Source: Parapristionchus giblindavisi
Lineage: Eukaryota > Nematoda > Chromadorea > Rhabditida > Diplogasteridae
DNA: 64,000 bases
Direction of reading: 5' to 3'
Assembly (NCBI GenBank): GCA_943737045.1
Contig: CALSFV010000452.1
Span: 1 to 64,000, forward strand
A program made the translations under genes and the position numbers. Under the pieces are notes generated by a model. That model made no database searches, was not told the DNA's origin, and saw only the letters and a list, made by a program, of their open reading frames with translations. This document shows positions 13,801-23,745 of the stretch, piece by piece; position 1 is the stretch's first letter; every line of letters begins with the position of its first letter.

Positions 13801-16800
13801 GGACTCGTCCGCCTGGAGGAAGTCGAAGAGACCAAGTTCGCGCGCTTTTTTTTGAATTTTTTTGAATTTAAAATTGGCGGGAACTTAGGGAATACTGTGA
13901 TTCAGGCGCAAGCTCCAGGCCAAGGTGCAGGAGCTCACGGACGTGAACGAGGCCGCCAACGCTAGAATCGCTTCTCTTGATAAGACCAGGTTAGCATAAT
14001 GATTTTCAAGTAAATTTAATATATGTATACATACGTATAATAAATTTTAAAACGCTAGTCATTTTAAAATTTGTATTTGAATGATCATCGTCATTTGTTC
14101 TTATGATCATTATCTTTTTACCGACTCAGACTAATAATAGCAATCTGAAACATGCTTAAACCAACTCCGGCCCTCTCATCGAGATGAGAGTAAAAGATCT
14201 TAGTTCAAAGGTCAAAGATCAAAGATCAATAATATCAGAGCCAAGCTCACCTGCGACCTGGACGACGCCCAGATCGACGTCGAGCGTGCGACCGCCTACG
14301 CTGCTGCCCTCGAGAAGAAGCAGCGCGGATTCGATAAGGTACTGTAGCTCAAGATACGGTATCGGGTACCGTACCCTAGGTTATGGTATCTGGTACTGAA
14401 GCTCAGGTTACGGTGTCTGGTACCGTACCCTAGTACACAACAGTACTCATCGATTACATTATTGATGATTACTGTGGTTTACTTACGGTATCCATTGGTT
14501 ACGGTATAAGACATTGAAATCAATCAATATTCCTTCAGATTGTCGAGGAATGGGCGAAGAAGGTGTCCGATGTTTCCGCCGAGCTCGATGCCGCTCAGCG
14601 CGACAACCGCAACCTCACCACCGATCTGTTCAAGGTTTGAATCTCGCGCCAATCTTTGCGAGCGCGGGAAATTCAAAAATTCAAAATTTCAGTCGCGCAC
14701 CGCTCTCGATGAGATGACCGAGCACATGGAGTCGCTGCGTCGCGAGAACGCTGGACTCGCCCAGGAGTGCCGCGACCTCACCGACCAGCTCGGAGAGGGC
14801 GGACGGTAAGATGGTGGAACTTCTTCGGTTTCCGGGGGGGGGGGGGGGGGGGGGTCAGAAATTGAGGAAGTGCCAAGTTGGTTTGCCCATTGACGGGTCT
14901 ACGGGTTAAAGGATCCAGAGAGTGTTGAAACTTTCCGCTCTGCCAATGTTATCTCTGTCTACGAGAGAGCGTCGCCAGAGCGCAGAGTAAAATTAGCTCG
15001 GGGTGTGCCTTTAACAAGTTGGTAATCATTGAACCGTTCCAGTTCCGTCGCCGAACTCCAGAAGATCGTGCGTCGTCTGGAGAACGAGAAGGTATTGATC
15101 TTTGATCTTTGATCTTTGATCTTTGATCTTTTCAGGAAGATCTCCAGAAGGCTCTCGACGAGGCCGAGGCTGCGCTCGAAGCCGAAGAGGCCAAGGTGCT
15201 CCGCGCCCAGGTACGCACACACTTATCCAAGGGGGCGGGGCTACAGTATGCCGACAATCGTGGTGAGACCGGGTTTCGTTCAGATCGAAGTCTCGCAAAT
15301 TCGTTCCGAGATCGAGAAGCGCATCCAGGAGAAGGAGGAGGAGTTCGAGAACACGAGAAGAAACCACCAGCGCGCGATGGAGAGCATGCAGGTACACTTT
15401 TCCCGCCAAATTCAAAATTTAAAATTCAAAATCAGCGCGAAATTCAAAATTTTTATTTGCAGGCCACCCTCGAATCGGAGCTCCGCGCCAAGGAGGAGGC
15501 TCTTCGCATCAAGAAGAAGCTCGAGTCCGACATCAACGTGAGTTTTTTTTTTGAATTTTTGAATTTGGCGCCTAATATTCTTCAAATTTGAAATGCTCTA
15601 CATAAAAGGTATAGATTTTCGATAGTTAACGTAACCCTACCGTAAGCCGAAAACAATCGTTGTAGGAGCTCGAGATCGCGCTGGATCACGCGAACCGCGC
15701 CAACGCCGACGCGCAGCGCACGATCAAGAAGTACATCGAGAGTGTGCGCGAGCTCCAGCAGCTCGTCGAGGAGGAGCAGCGACAGCGCGAGGAGATCAGG
15801 TAGGGGAGCTCAGAGGAGCTCAGAGGAGCTAGAGGAGCTCCGAGGAGCTCCCGGAGAGCAGGGTTAGGCTAGGGATCACTGAACTCTACTGATGTACAAA
15901 ACAGCCCAATAAAAGGTAAAGGTAAAGGCACAACCCGTTATTCAAGGCACACGAAGTCCTGCGGGTGATACATGGAGTTTGAGCGCAATATATGGAGTTT
16001 GAAACTTATCTTTGATCTTTGCAGAGAGCAGTTCATCGCCTCCGAGAAGCGTGCCGCTGTCCTTCAACAGGAGAAGCAGCAGGCCATCCTCGAGGTGTGT
16101 ACTTTCGGCCTTGATCTTTGTAGTTTGATCTCTGATCTTTGTGTTGTATCTTGATATTTAATCTTTGTAGGCCGAAGCCGCTGAGCGCGCTCGCCGCAAC
16201 GCCGAGATCGAAGCAATCGAGCTCCGCGAACAAGTCAACGACCTCACCAACCAGGTTTGTAGCTTGATCTTTGATCTCTATCAATATTGTAGTCTGATCT
16301 TTGATCTTTGCAGGTCAACACCATCAACGGTATCAAGAGAAAGCTCGAGGGCGAGCTTCAAGCTCTGTCTGTGAGTTTATTTATTCTAATTTTAATAATA
16401 ATATTAATAATTATAATAATAATTATTATTATTATTTGCAGGTCGAACTCGACGAAACGCTTGCTGCCCTGAAATCCGCCACCGAGCTCGGACAGAAGGT
16501 ACTAATAAAATTGATTAAAGACTTGTGAAATACAATAATAATGATAATTTGCTCAAGCCATGGTTATTTTGCTAGCGCACATTGTCTACTGTGTAAATAC
16601 ACATCTGTTCTTCGCCTCCTGCGAAAAACAAGCGCCCGACTCCGCCCATGCGACTCTCTCCCTCGCAACACCAAACCCGCGTGGCCTCCGCCGCGCGCTC
16701 TACCTCTACTATTTGAACGCGCTCTCCCTCGTCTCTCTCGACCAGACAAGGAGAGCAACTGCTCCTTCGATGGCGGAGGCTCTAAAGAATTGGTCTAGAT

Positions 16801-18833
16801 TATTGTTAGGGTATTCTATTCGCTTGACCGATTTCCTAGGTCTTGAGTTTCCATGTGCTCACACATTTTATAATTACGTTAATCCAATTTTAGCGATCAA
16901 ACTACAAAGATCAAAGACCAAACTACAATTATTTTGTAGGCTTCCGCTGATGCCGCTCGTCTCGCAGAGGAACTCCGTCAAGAACAGGAGCACTCCCTCC
17001 ACATCGACAGAATCCGCAAGGTTTGTAGTTTGATCTTTAATCTTTGATCTCTTATCTTTGATCTCTGGTCTCATCACGATATCTCAGGGACTCGAAGCCC
17101 AGATCAAGGAGCTCCAGGTGCGCCTCGACGACGCCGAGGCCGCTGCCCTCAAGGTTAGTTGATTGATGATTGATCTTTAATCTTTGATCTTTGATCTTTA
17201 TAGGGAGGCAAGAAGATCATCGAGTCGCTCGAGCAGCGCATCAGACAGATCGAAATGGAATTGGACGGAGAGCAGAGAAGACATCAAGTAGGCGCATTTA
17301 TTTAAAATAAAATTAATGATATTAATTAAAATACAAAATCAAAACACATTAACGTAGAACGTATATGCAACTCCAAATTTCCTTTCCCAAAGCGAGTGAA
17401 AATCCTGTTTGGCTCTCATTGCAAGAGGAAATTGAATGAAACAAAATTACGTGGTCTACACCCACAGAAAAACCCTTGTCTATAAGGGAGTTATTCCCTA
17501 GTAACGTCTCTCTACGGAATTCTTCCCTTATAGATAAGGGAATTCGTCCCCTATGAAGGAATAATTCCGTAGAGAGACGTTACTAGGCAATTTTTTCTCT
17601 GTGTATGACAATTCTCAAATAGGTTTCAACTAATGCATATAACACTATTGTGATAGTCTCTGTAATGCATTTTCATCTACCCTTCAAAATCACCAAAATG
17701 AAAAAAAATATGAAAAATCTTCCAAAAAACCTTGCTTTATGATCTCTTTTCGATCGATAATCAATCAATAAACAAAGTTTTTCCATATATTTTTGAAAAT
17801 TTCAGGACACCGACAAGAACTTCCGCAAGTCCGAACGTCGTTGCAAGGAGCTCGAGTTCCAGGTACGATCTTTGATCTCTCAGTTCAAGATTGATCTTTG
17901 ATCTTTCGTCTCTATGATTGATCTTTGATCTCTGTAGGTTGATGAGAACAAGAAGGAGATGGAGAAGATGCAGGACGTGAACGATAAGCTGCAACAGAAG
18001 ATCAAGGTGTACAAGAGACAGGTACTTGATATTTGTAATCGATATTTGTAATCTATATTTTTCCAAAATTTTTTATAAGCACAGATAAATTGGTAAGTTT
18101 GAAAGGCAGTAGCATAGGATAGGTGTGCAAAAAATATTGGTACTCCCCGGGATAGTTTTGCATCCCGCTATAGGTGCACACTCTCTCTCGTAGACAATGC
18201 CTTGCTAGAGCGGAGAGTTTCAAATTAGCTCGGGGTGTGCCTTTAAAGGGACTGAAACCTTAGTCAACGGTCTCTTCAACGCTCTACGCTCTCTCGTTGT
18301 TAGAGAACAGAGAAATAATGTGCGCAATGAAGAGACTATTGAGTGAGGTCACTCTTCCTTTAACAAGATAAATGCGGATTTTCTTAGATTATCATGCACA
18401 AGATCTATTCATTTAGTCTGACGAGAACGAAGAGCTCGCCGCCACCAACCTCGGCAAGTACCGCCAGCTTCAGGTGCGTAGTCTGATCTTTGATCTTTCA
18501 AGTATGATCTTTGATCTTTGATCTCTTTAGGCCATGCTTGATGAGGCCGAAGAGCGCGCTGACAACGCCGAGAACTGCCTGTCCAAGATGCGCTTCAGAG
18601 CCAGGTGAGATTGATCTTTTTAGTTTGATCTTTGATCTTTGATCTTTGATCTTAGAACCGCCTCGATGGCTCCTCCCGTTGCTCCCCTTCCTCCCGGACC
18701 CAACGGGCTCACTAACCTCATGCCCGCTGCCAGCTCCTCCACCATCATGAGGTTTGTTTTTTTTATCTATGATCTTTGATCTTTGATCTTTAATCTTTGA
18801 TCTTCCAGATCGTCATCGTACAGGGACTTCTAA
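1284..18833 (+). CDS. myo-3: Myosin heavy chain A (MYO-3-like), 5'-partial, 69 exons
   Basis: Conventional class II muscle myosin heavy chain, the actin-based ATPase motor and thick-filament rod of body-wall muscle. The exons join in phase to 1929 residues plus stop; nematode MHC A is about 1970, so roughly 47 N-terminal residues are missing. Identity is to MHC A rather than MHC B (UNC-54): [60 protein letters not shown] and the tail start TASMAPP follow the MYO-3 pattern as I know it. The protein ends in SSSYRDF, then TAA. All introns are GT-AG. Most are 50-300 nt, and a few reach 0.4-1.0 kb because of inserted MITEs. C. elegans myo-3 has far fewer introns. No frameshift or internal stop is visible, so the gene appears functional. 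Ortholog naming rests on remembered family sequence, not an alignment run here. Confidence 0.95.
1378..1865 (+). repeat. TAAGTCCC-type short repeats in a myosin intron
   Basis: Degenerate repeats of TAAGTCCC and GTTAAGTC occupy 1378-1555 and resume at 1816-1865. An unrelated block with a tRNA-like sequence lies between the two stretches, which looks like an insertion into the array. Confidence 0.6.
1751..1815 (+). tRNA. Degenerate tRNA-like sequence (pseudo-tRNA)
   Basis: AGTGGTG at the start can pair with TCCCACT at the end (acceptor-like, 6 of 7). A 5-bp stem GGATT/AATCT encloses a 7-nt loop with a CTG anticodon position, and GTTCGATTCC resembles a B box. The T stem does not pair properly, so I read it as a remnant. 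It lies in sense orientation in a myosin intron. Confidence 0.35.
4030..4365 (+). repeat. TACTGTAGATGA-type minisatellite in a myosin intron
   Basis: About four diverged copies of an ~80-bp unit containing ATTACTGTAGATGA, ACGGTAGATTACTGTAGA and GATACGATAGTAGTATT fill the first half of the intron between exons 3942-4026 and 4600-4718. Confidence 0.8.
4378..4449 (-). tRNA. tRNA-Ala(TGC), antisense within a myosin intron
   Basis: The reverse strand folds as a full 72-nt tRNA. Acceptor GGGGGTA pairs with TACCTCC, with discriminator A. The A box is TAGCTCAGGGG, the anticodon arm is CTCGC-TTTGCAT-GCGAG with anticodon TGC, and the B box is GGTTCGATTCC. There is no intron and CCA is not encoded. No bona fide defect is visible. 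It lies in the intron between 4026 and 4600, transcribed against the myosin. Confidence 0.93.
5199..5559 (+). repeat. CCCGGTTTCC-type short repeats in two consecutive introns
   Basis: The introns on both sides of exon 5296-5376 consist of runs such as CAGTTTCCCGGTTTCCC and ACTGGTTTACC. Adjacent introns share a motif that is not seen in the rest of the gene. Confidence 0.7.
6741..6803 (-). pseudogene. Truncated tRNA-Ala pseudogene
   Basis: Copy of the 4378-4449 tRNA, including 5' flank AAAATGGCAAAAGA. It lacks 9 nt, which removes the 5' side of the anticodon stem and part of the D arm. The acceptor ends and B-box region persist with a few substitutions. It lies in the intron between exons 6614-6697 and 6868-6926, in the same orientation as the intact copy. 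Confidence 0.85.
7785..8612 (+). other. Long myosin intron, 828 nt
   Basis: Holds a pyrimidine-rich central part (8010-8240) and GATCTTT/ATTGATC repeats from 8370 to the acceptor. A 30-nt block containing GTGCTTACATCAGTCATTGATC is duplicated at about 8423 and 8537. No coding exon or RNA gene was seen. Confidence 0.6.
8734..8807. mobile_element. MITE family B, short copy
   Basis: Inverted repeat GCTCTGGCCACACTCTCTCG / CGAGAGAGTATGGCCACAA followed by CAAATTAG. It sits in the intron after exon 8613-8716. Confidence 0.7.
9930..10110 (+). repeat. 41-bp minisatellite in a myosin intron
   Basis: About four tandem copies of a unit with AAGTGGTTAACTGGGTA and TTTACGGGTTTACC, making up most of the intron between exons 9857-9901 and 10114-10227. 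Confidence 0.85.
10842..10884. repeat. (ATT)n microsatellite
   Basis: Fourteen uninterrupted ATT triplets in the intron between exons 10629-10678 and 10971-11057. Confidence 0.95.
12098..12300 (+). repeat. Minisatellite of TGGTGGAACCGGTTTGG units in a myosin intron
   Basis: Tandem ~25-35-bp units of the type TTGGTTGATTGGTGGAACCG start immediately after the donor of exon 11972-12097. Confidence 0.85.
12589..12709. mobile_element. MITE family A, copy 1
   Basis: Perfect-looking fold-back with arms AAAGGGAGCGTAACCTCTCT / AGAGAGGTTACGCTCCCTTT, bounded by TTAA on both sides. It starts 11 nt after the donor of exon 12498-12577. Confidence 0.9.
12873..13147 (+). repeat. Dispersed repeat with TATATAAAAGAG box, copy 1
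   Basis: About 260 bp that recur in inverted orientation at 63156-63415. The block holds CGCCGCGCGCTATGTGATA followed by TATATAAAAGAG, then a conserved stretch that ends in TTTTATACGCTCAATAT. It lies in the largest myosin intron (12578-13586). It could be a solo LTR or another promoter-bearing repeat; no coding sequence is seen. Confidence 0.65.
13429..13560. mobile_element. MITE family I, copy 1
   Basis: Weakly palindromic 130-bp element, CACAGTATTCTGG at one end and AACGCTGTGATGTG at the other. Related copies are at 31946-32072 and 40385-40505. It ends 26 nt before exon 13587-13662. Confidence 0.6.
14834..14854. repeat. G21 homopolymer
   Basis: Uninterrupted run of 21 G in the intron after exon 14693-14805. 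Its length may not be reliable in the assembly. Confidence 0.8.
14905..15015. mobile_element. MITE family B, intron copy
   Basis: Ends in CAAATTAGCTC-type right arm (here AAAATTAGCTCGGGGTGTGCC) and TTTAA; left arm GTTAAAGGATCC is diverged. It lies 28 nt upstream of exon 15043-15091. Confidence 0.75.
17463..17603. mobile_element. Fold-back MITE with CACAG ends
   Basis: Arms CCCTAGTAACGTCTCTCTAC / GTAGAGAGACGTTACTAGG, ends CACAGAAAAA and TTTTTTCTCTGTG, flanked by TA. It lies in the intron between 17287 and 17806. Confidence 0.8.
18137..18248. mobile_element. MITE family B, abutting a family A copy
   Basis: The right arm CAAATTAGCTCGGGGTGTGCC runs into TTTAAA, which is also the left TTAA of the family A copy at 18243. 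The two elements share the junction. Confidence 0.75.
18243..18363. mobile_element. MITE family A, copy 2
   Basis: Hairpin between TTAA motifs in the intron upstream of exon 18417-18473; arms diverged (GGGACTGAAACCTTAGTCAA / TGAGTGAGGTCACTCTTCC). Confidence 0.85.
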
Positions 18834-19370
18834 AGACCTGATCTTTGATCTCCGAGCTTCTTTGCACCTTTTCTCTCCCCTATATTATATCGACTGGTCT
18901 CTATCACACATGCTTTATCATTTATCATCTCTTTTCGATCGATAATCAATCAATAATCAAAGTTTTTTCCCGCTTTCCATATATCATTCACACTCTTTTT
19001 GCACTCGCACTGTTCACTATTTCTCATCTTTTCTTATAAAAACTGTATCAGTACCCGCTAGTCTCGCCACCTAACGGGCCCTGACTTATCTAACGATTTT
19101 CGGTAAAAGGAGCGGTCGCGGAAACGAACTCGCCACCCGTCAAGCCCCGCCCCTTTTCCTATATTTCCTATATTTTTTTTACTTTTCCGTTCTGCTGCCA
19201 TTGCTGAGTGTTGTCTCTAGTCACGACCTGGAAGAGGAAGGGAATGATTGATCCCGCGCCTCTTTCGTCTAGTTTTAAGCCCCTTTCCCATAAACATTTT
19301 TCCATAAGCTCCGCCCCCTTTTCACTGTATTCTTCCAATCAATCAATAAACTGTTCGCACCGTACTCGTT
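18834..19370 (+). other. Probable myosin 3'UTR
   Basis: Non-coding sequence after the TAA. It is pyrimidine-rich. The first canonical AATAAA downstream is at 19345-19350, giving a 3'UTR of roughly 530 nt if used. Confidence 0.55.
19345..19350 (+). terminator. Candidate poly(A) signal of the myosin gene
   Basis: AATAAA in CAATCAATAAACTG, followed by a T-rich stretch. It is the first perfect hexamer after the stop codon. Confidence 0.55.
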
Positions 19371-20186
19371 TGTCTGTTTTCTTACTTGTCTTACTGTAAG
19401 TGCCATCGATCGATTAAACAAATGTAATTATCGACTGAGTAGTTAGCATAGCGTATACAATACAGTATATCTTATCGTCACACTGTTCAGAAGAGAAATA
19501 GTGGGCTCGAAAACAACCTTATGTCTATTCAAGAAAAGGGATCGATCCATTTTGGTAAATCTTTATGAAAATAGCAAACAGTAAAAATAGAGAATTTCTA
19601 AATGTATCTCTTTCTTCTTCGTGGTTTAACTACTACTGTGTGTGTGGTTACACTACAGAACGGTTTACGTTGGAGTAGGCATACTAAGTTTCTGAAATTC
19701 GTGAATAAAATATTTCTGAAAAAAAAAACAAAATACCATATACTTTTGCCCTGTACTGTAGTATCGGAGTCATTATATAAACATTTGATTATATATATAT
19801 ATATTTGCAATAAAACATCAATACATTGGCTGGGAAATAAAATAAAGGCTATTAAAGAAGGAGACCCTTGAGTTGGTATGACTGACTCTCGCCACGATAA
19901 GCATGCTGGCTTTGGTTTATATTATATGGTAATTGGCGTAAGGGATAATAAGAAAATGAGAGAGAGCAAGTATGCAAATCGGATGGGCCCTCTCTACATG
20001 CCTTGAAAGTTGTACTTTCAATGCGCATAGTGAGCTTTAAACATGGCGGGAATCAATATGAGATATGTCTTTCGATTCGTGCGATGAATCTCTATTATTC
20101 TATCCGAACAGTCTTATTACGAAAAAACTCGAAGGTCTCCATCTTTAATATAGGCTATACACAAACACAAAATACCAGTTTAACGA
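19371..20186. other. Intergenic, nothing recognised
   Basis: AT-rich sequence between the myosin 3' end and the first downstream MITE. A short (TA)n at 19791-19803. No supported exon. Confidence 0.5.
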
Positions 20187-20300
20187 ACGCAAGGGCACAC
20201 CCCGAGTTCATTTGAAACTCCTCGCTCCGGCAACCCTCTCTCGTAGACAAAGAAAGCGATAGAGCATTGTCACAGCGTGTTTCAAATCAGGGGTGTGCCT
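20187..20300. mobile_element. MITE family B copy
   Basis: Opens GGCACACCCCGAGTTCATTT and closes CAAATCAGGGGTGTGCC, an inverted pair. The centre reads CTCTCTCGTAGACAAAGAAA, the reverse orientation relative to most copies. Confidence 0.85.
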
Positions 20301-20320
20301 TGAAAATGGTGATTATTATC

Positions 20321-21729
20321 TTATTTTACATTAAATGGATACTCTTTCAGATTGAGAAACATAAAGGTCGGTTCATCGTCTTCGACACCATAATCATTCC
20401 GATCCTTGACGCCTCGTTCGTAGAGCATCGCACGGTCTTCGTACTTTGGACTTTGATCTTTGATCTCTTGATCACTATTTGGTATTTCCCTCATTTGCGC
20501 CCTGTATCCACCTTGATGGCTCTGCAGCGCTTCTTGGTGTGGCGCATCCTCGCTCTTGGAGATGATGGTTCGAGTGATGATCGGGCTGTGTCGAGATTCT
20601 GAAGAGATCAAAGATCATTTTTTAGAATTATCAACACTTTGAAGAGGTCAAAGATCAAAGATCAATTGGAACCAGGGATGTGCGGAAAAAGATTTTCGAA
20701 AAAAATTCGAAAAACGAAAAATTTCCGAATTTCAAATTCGAAAAATTCGAAAAATCGAAAAAATCGCAAAATATTCTATATCACGTTTTATTCTCTTTAA
20801 AAAAATTTTTTGCTATCGATTTGATGAAAACGCAAGAATTGCAATTGTGTGATTCTCAATTGTAGCCGCATTCTAGAAAAAAATATTTTTGCTCAACAAA
20901 AATTGTAATTTTTGTTCCAAAATTTTCAATATTTTTCAAAAAAATGTCACTAATAATGATTAATTTTTGAAATTTTGTGCCTTTTTAAGTAAAAGCATTT
21001 TTCATTTTTTTCGAAAAATTTTCGAAAAATTTTTCGTGGAAAAAGTTATTCGAGAAAGTTAAAAAAAATCGAAAAAATCGAAAAATCGAAAAATCGAAAA
21101 ATGAACATCCCTAATTGGAACTATCACGAAGTATATTTAGCATCAATGTTATACGTGTGAGCTGCATTCAATCTATATCAGCTCACAGAAAAAATCAGCA
21201 AAGAAGATCAAAAGTTGCTTTCAGTGAAGCAGCTACACAGTGATATTTAAAGGTACCCAGAGCTAATTTGAAACCTCCTCACTGGCCACACTCTCTCACT
21301 TTCTTTTTTTGAGAGAGTATTACCAGAGCGGAGAGTTTAAATTTAGTTCTTAAAATGGATGATCAAACAATTCATCAAGCAATTGTTGACGAAGTATTGC
21401 GCGAGGACTTCTCTATCTCATTTTTCTCAATTCTGTTTCATGATTCACTATTCGAAAATGATCAAGTGTAGCGGATTTGATTCTGAAGAACTTCTTAATT
21501 GCTGATCAGAAGATGAAGAAGATGACCTCAGCACGCGAAGACTAATCTGTCGTTTAGTGGCAACCATTCCCTCCCCAATTGTTCTATGCTTGATAAAGAA
21601 AATCATTAAACTGCAACTGTAACTGTAAAATGGACGATGCTTGGAAGTGGACTCACCGCCTCGATCATATTCATATCCCGAATTGAATCCTTGACTATCG
21701 GAGTGTGGGGGACACGCGCATCCCATCAT
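20321..21729 (-). CDS. Small two-exon gene, function unknown
   Basis: Exons 21729-21657 and 20598-20321 on the reverse strand. The first starts at ATG (MMGCACPPHSDSQGFNSGYE) and ends CGAGGCG before GTGAGT. The second follows CTCTTCAG and completes the split GAA codon in phase, then runs to TAA (last residues LNLKEYPFNVK). The product is 116 residues, hydrophilic, rich in Ser, Glu, Arg and Tyr, with no signal peptide, membrane segment or domain I recognise. The intron carries GATCTTT repeats just before the acceptor, as the myosin introns do. An in-frame TAA lies a few codons upstream of the ATG, but an AG there (TTTTAAG) could be an acceptor, so this may be the C-terminal part of a longer protein. 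A 32-nt GATCAAAG stretch inside exon 2 stays in frame. Could also be a decaying gene. Confidence 0.5.
20673..21112. mobile_element. Non-autonomous hAT element, 440 bp
   Basis: Ends CAGGGATGTGCGGAAAAAG and AATGAACATCCCTA, filled with TTCGAAAAA-type repeats. It is flanked by a perfect 8-bp duplication ATTGGAAC (20665-20672 and 21113-21120), the hAT signature. No transposase. It lies in the intron of the small reverse-strand gene. Relative of the element at 60965-61775. Confidence 0.9.
21248..21345. mobile_element. MITE family B copy
   Basis: TTTAAAGGTACCCAGAGCTA opens; the arms CCACACTCTCTCAC / GAGAGAGTATTACCAGAGCGG follow. The right end is truncated. Confidence 0.75.
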
Positions 21730-21744
21730 GCAAAGAAGAGGATC

Positions 21745-21758
21745 TTAAAAGCATATCT

Positions 21759-21817
<59 letters not shown>

Positions 21818-21905
21818 TCCATCAGTTAAAAGCAAGAATAATGAATAGAATGAAGCAATAAGGGAGTGATGGAGTTCCGTCGCTTTAAGCGATTTCGGTA
21901 CAGGG
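21745..21905 (-). mobile_element. LINE-like 3' tail, copy with (TTTA)n
   Basis: Reverse-strand reading: AAATCGCTTAAAGCGACGGA, ACTCCATCACTCCCTTAT, then an (AAAT)n tail at 21757-21818. It matches the tails at 31445, 40775 and 47044 in the core CGCTA..GCGACGGACATCCATCACTCCC. No coding part. Confidence 0.65.
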
Positions 21906-22045
21906 TGATCAAAGTAATTTTGAACGACTCCACTCTATCAGCACTTTATCATAGACCAAGTTCGTTATCATTAGTTCATTTCAACCGCAGATGACTAGAA
22001 AGTTTCCAAAAATCATCCAGTTTTGCGCATTAGCTATAATATGAA

Positions 22046-22237
22046 CTATCGCAAACATGAAACCAACAAGGGATGTGTCGATTTGTCCTGGCCTAATTTA
22101 ACTGAAAATGTATGACTAGAATCAATTTTCGAGGCCAGATTGCGAACCTGTTCTTCTGAATCGACTTGAGTTTCGATAAAATCGATGAAGAAATTTTGTA
22201 AATTTCTAAATCGGGCCATGACGAATTGAGATCCCAA
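22046..22237 (-). other. Possible coding fragment
   Basis: Open reading frame of 63 residues with a protein-like composition (FRNLQNFFIDFIETQVDSEE). No splice partners could be joined in phase and no family recognised. It may be a fragment of an old element. Confidence 0.2.
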
Positions 22238-22497
22238 AAAATGATTACACTAGGCTAGAATGATCATATTACTCTTTGTAACCAATTTCTTGCTGGGATT
22301 TACGAAAAGAAATGCAAATAAAAGAAATGAGGGAGCGTGTTAAACTTTTTTTCGAGTTTTTCTGCTTTTTTCTTATTTTTCGCAAATTTTCAACAAAGCT
22401 TACTGTTAGAAAAATATTATTCTTACTTCTAATCGTTGCAATCCGCGTGAACGTTGGCCCTCTCACCGCCTCATAGTGTTTCCTTGTCATGAATACT

Positions 22498-22675
<178 letters not shown>

Positions 22676-23129
22676 ACATTGGGAACGTCAAATTCCAATA
22701 AAAACGATATTTCTTCAACAATTTAAAGCTGTGTGAATTGTGTGAAACTTTCTTTAAAGTTGCAATATGTTATATGTAGTCCACCGTTTCTTTTTGCGTT
22801 TGAAAAATATATTCAACGAAAAATATAAGAATAAATGAAATTTCGTTGAATTCAGGCTCACCCGCCGTATCTGCCGATTGAACGATAGCCAGTAGCAGAA
22901 TGGACCGTATGATCATTGCTCACATCAGATCTGGTAGTTACAATAGACAGATGAAGAAGAAGAGTTGAGGAGAGACGAGAGTTATTCAAGATTATGATGA
23001 GAACAGGGTGGATTGACCACTTTTTCCATGGCTCATTAACGTTGTAGTCACCACTGTCGCTCTTATGTATTATAGAACATGTTCTCGATTGCTAGCATGA
23101 CGTGCAACATGACAAACTCGAATTTATTT

Positions 23130-23218
23130 ATTTATTTATTTTATCAAATATATAATATATGTTCATAGAGGGAAGAGGAGAGAGATTTCGGATTAGGCTC
23201 GGTGGCAGTTTTCAAAGG
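23130..23218 (-). mobile_element. LINE-like 3' tail fragment
   Basis: Reverse reading CCTTTGAAAACTGCCACCGA..ATCCGAAATC, then ATTTGATAAAATAAATAAAT. The same order of motifs is seen at 49205-49345. Confidence 0.45.
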
Positions 23219-23231
23219 AAGGGGTTCAGGG

Positions 23232-23745
23232 CAGGGTTGGGATTTAACGTTAACGGTTTTAACGGATTTAACGGGTTTAACGGTATTCATCCGTTAAATT
23301 AATTTTTAACGGAATCCGTTATTTTTTTCCCGTTAAATCCGTTAAAAATAAAATTAACATTTTGAAGTAAAAAGGTAGAAAACATGCTATTTGAATACGT
23401 TTTATGCTTTTAAAATTTATATTTCGAGTACTCTGTTCTCACTATAGCGTTATACAAGTACTATACTCGAATTGATCTTCGAAAGCACTTCACTTTCGTC
23501 ACCGGCTCTTCTTCTTTAGTTTTCGTAGTTTTTGCATAATGCTTTATATTGATTATTTCACTTTCTGTTAGGAAATGTACTGTTGCTACTCCTAATATTG
23601 ATTTTTAAAAATGGAAAATATCAAAAATAGTCAATTTCAACAATTTCTTTGGTAATTTAACGGATTTAGCGGAATTTAACGGAATTTGAAATCGTTAATT
23701 TAACAATTTAACGGATTCGTTAAATGTTTTTAACGCCCAACCCTG
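23232..23745. mobile_element. Non-autonomous hAT element, 514 bp
   Basis: Ends CAGGGTTGGGATTTAACG and TTAACGCCCAACCCTG, with subterminal AACGGATTTAACGG repeats. A perfect 8-bp target duplication GTTCAGGG is at 23224-23231 and 23746-23753. No transposase ORF. Confidence 0.93.

Larger units (their letters stand above)
7357..18833 (+). other. myo-3: Myosin neck and coiled-coil rod exons 27-69
   Basis: Exons: 7357-7454, 7708-7784, 8613-8716, 8849-8936, 9105-9157, 9287-9401, 9604-9675, 9736-9801, 9857-9901, 10114-10227, 10297-10379, 10448-10545, 10629-10678, 10971-11057, 11232-11339, 11431-11499, 11547-11654, 11972-12097, 12498-12577, 13587-13662, 13714-13835, 13906-13989, 14239-14338, 14539-14634, 14693-14805, 15043-15091, 15136-15210, 15284-15391, 15463-15537, 15666-15799, 16025-16094, 16171-16254, 16314-16370, 16442-16498, 16940-17020, 17088-17153, 17204-17287, 17806-17862, 17938-18021, 18417-18473, 18531-18604, 18656-18751, 18809-18833. 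The first two exons carry the light-chain-binding neck; the head-rod junction (KPML) opens 8613-8716. The rest is heptad coiled coil, then a short proline/serine-rich non-helical tail. Confidence 0.88.

Noticed and set aside
14834..14854. G21 run as a functional G-quadruplex
   Set aside because: A homopolymer in an intron, likely of uncertain assembled length; no separate G-tracts or conservation to judge.
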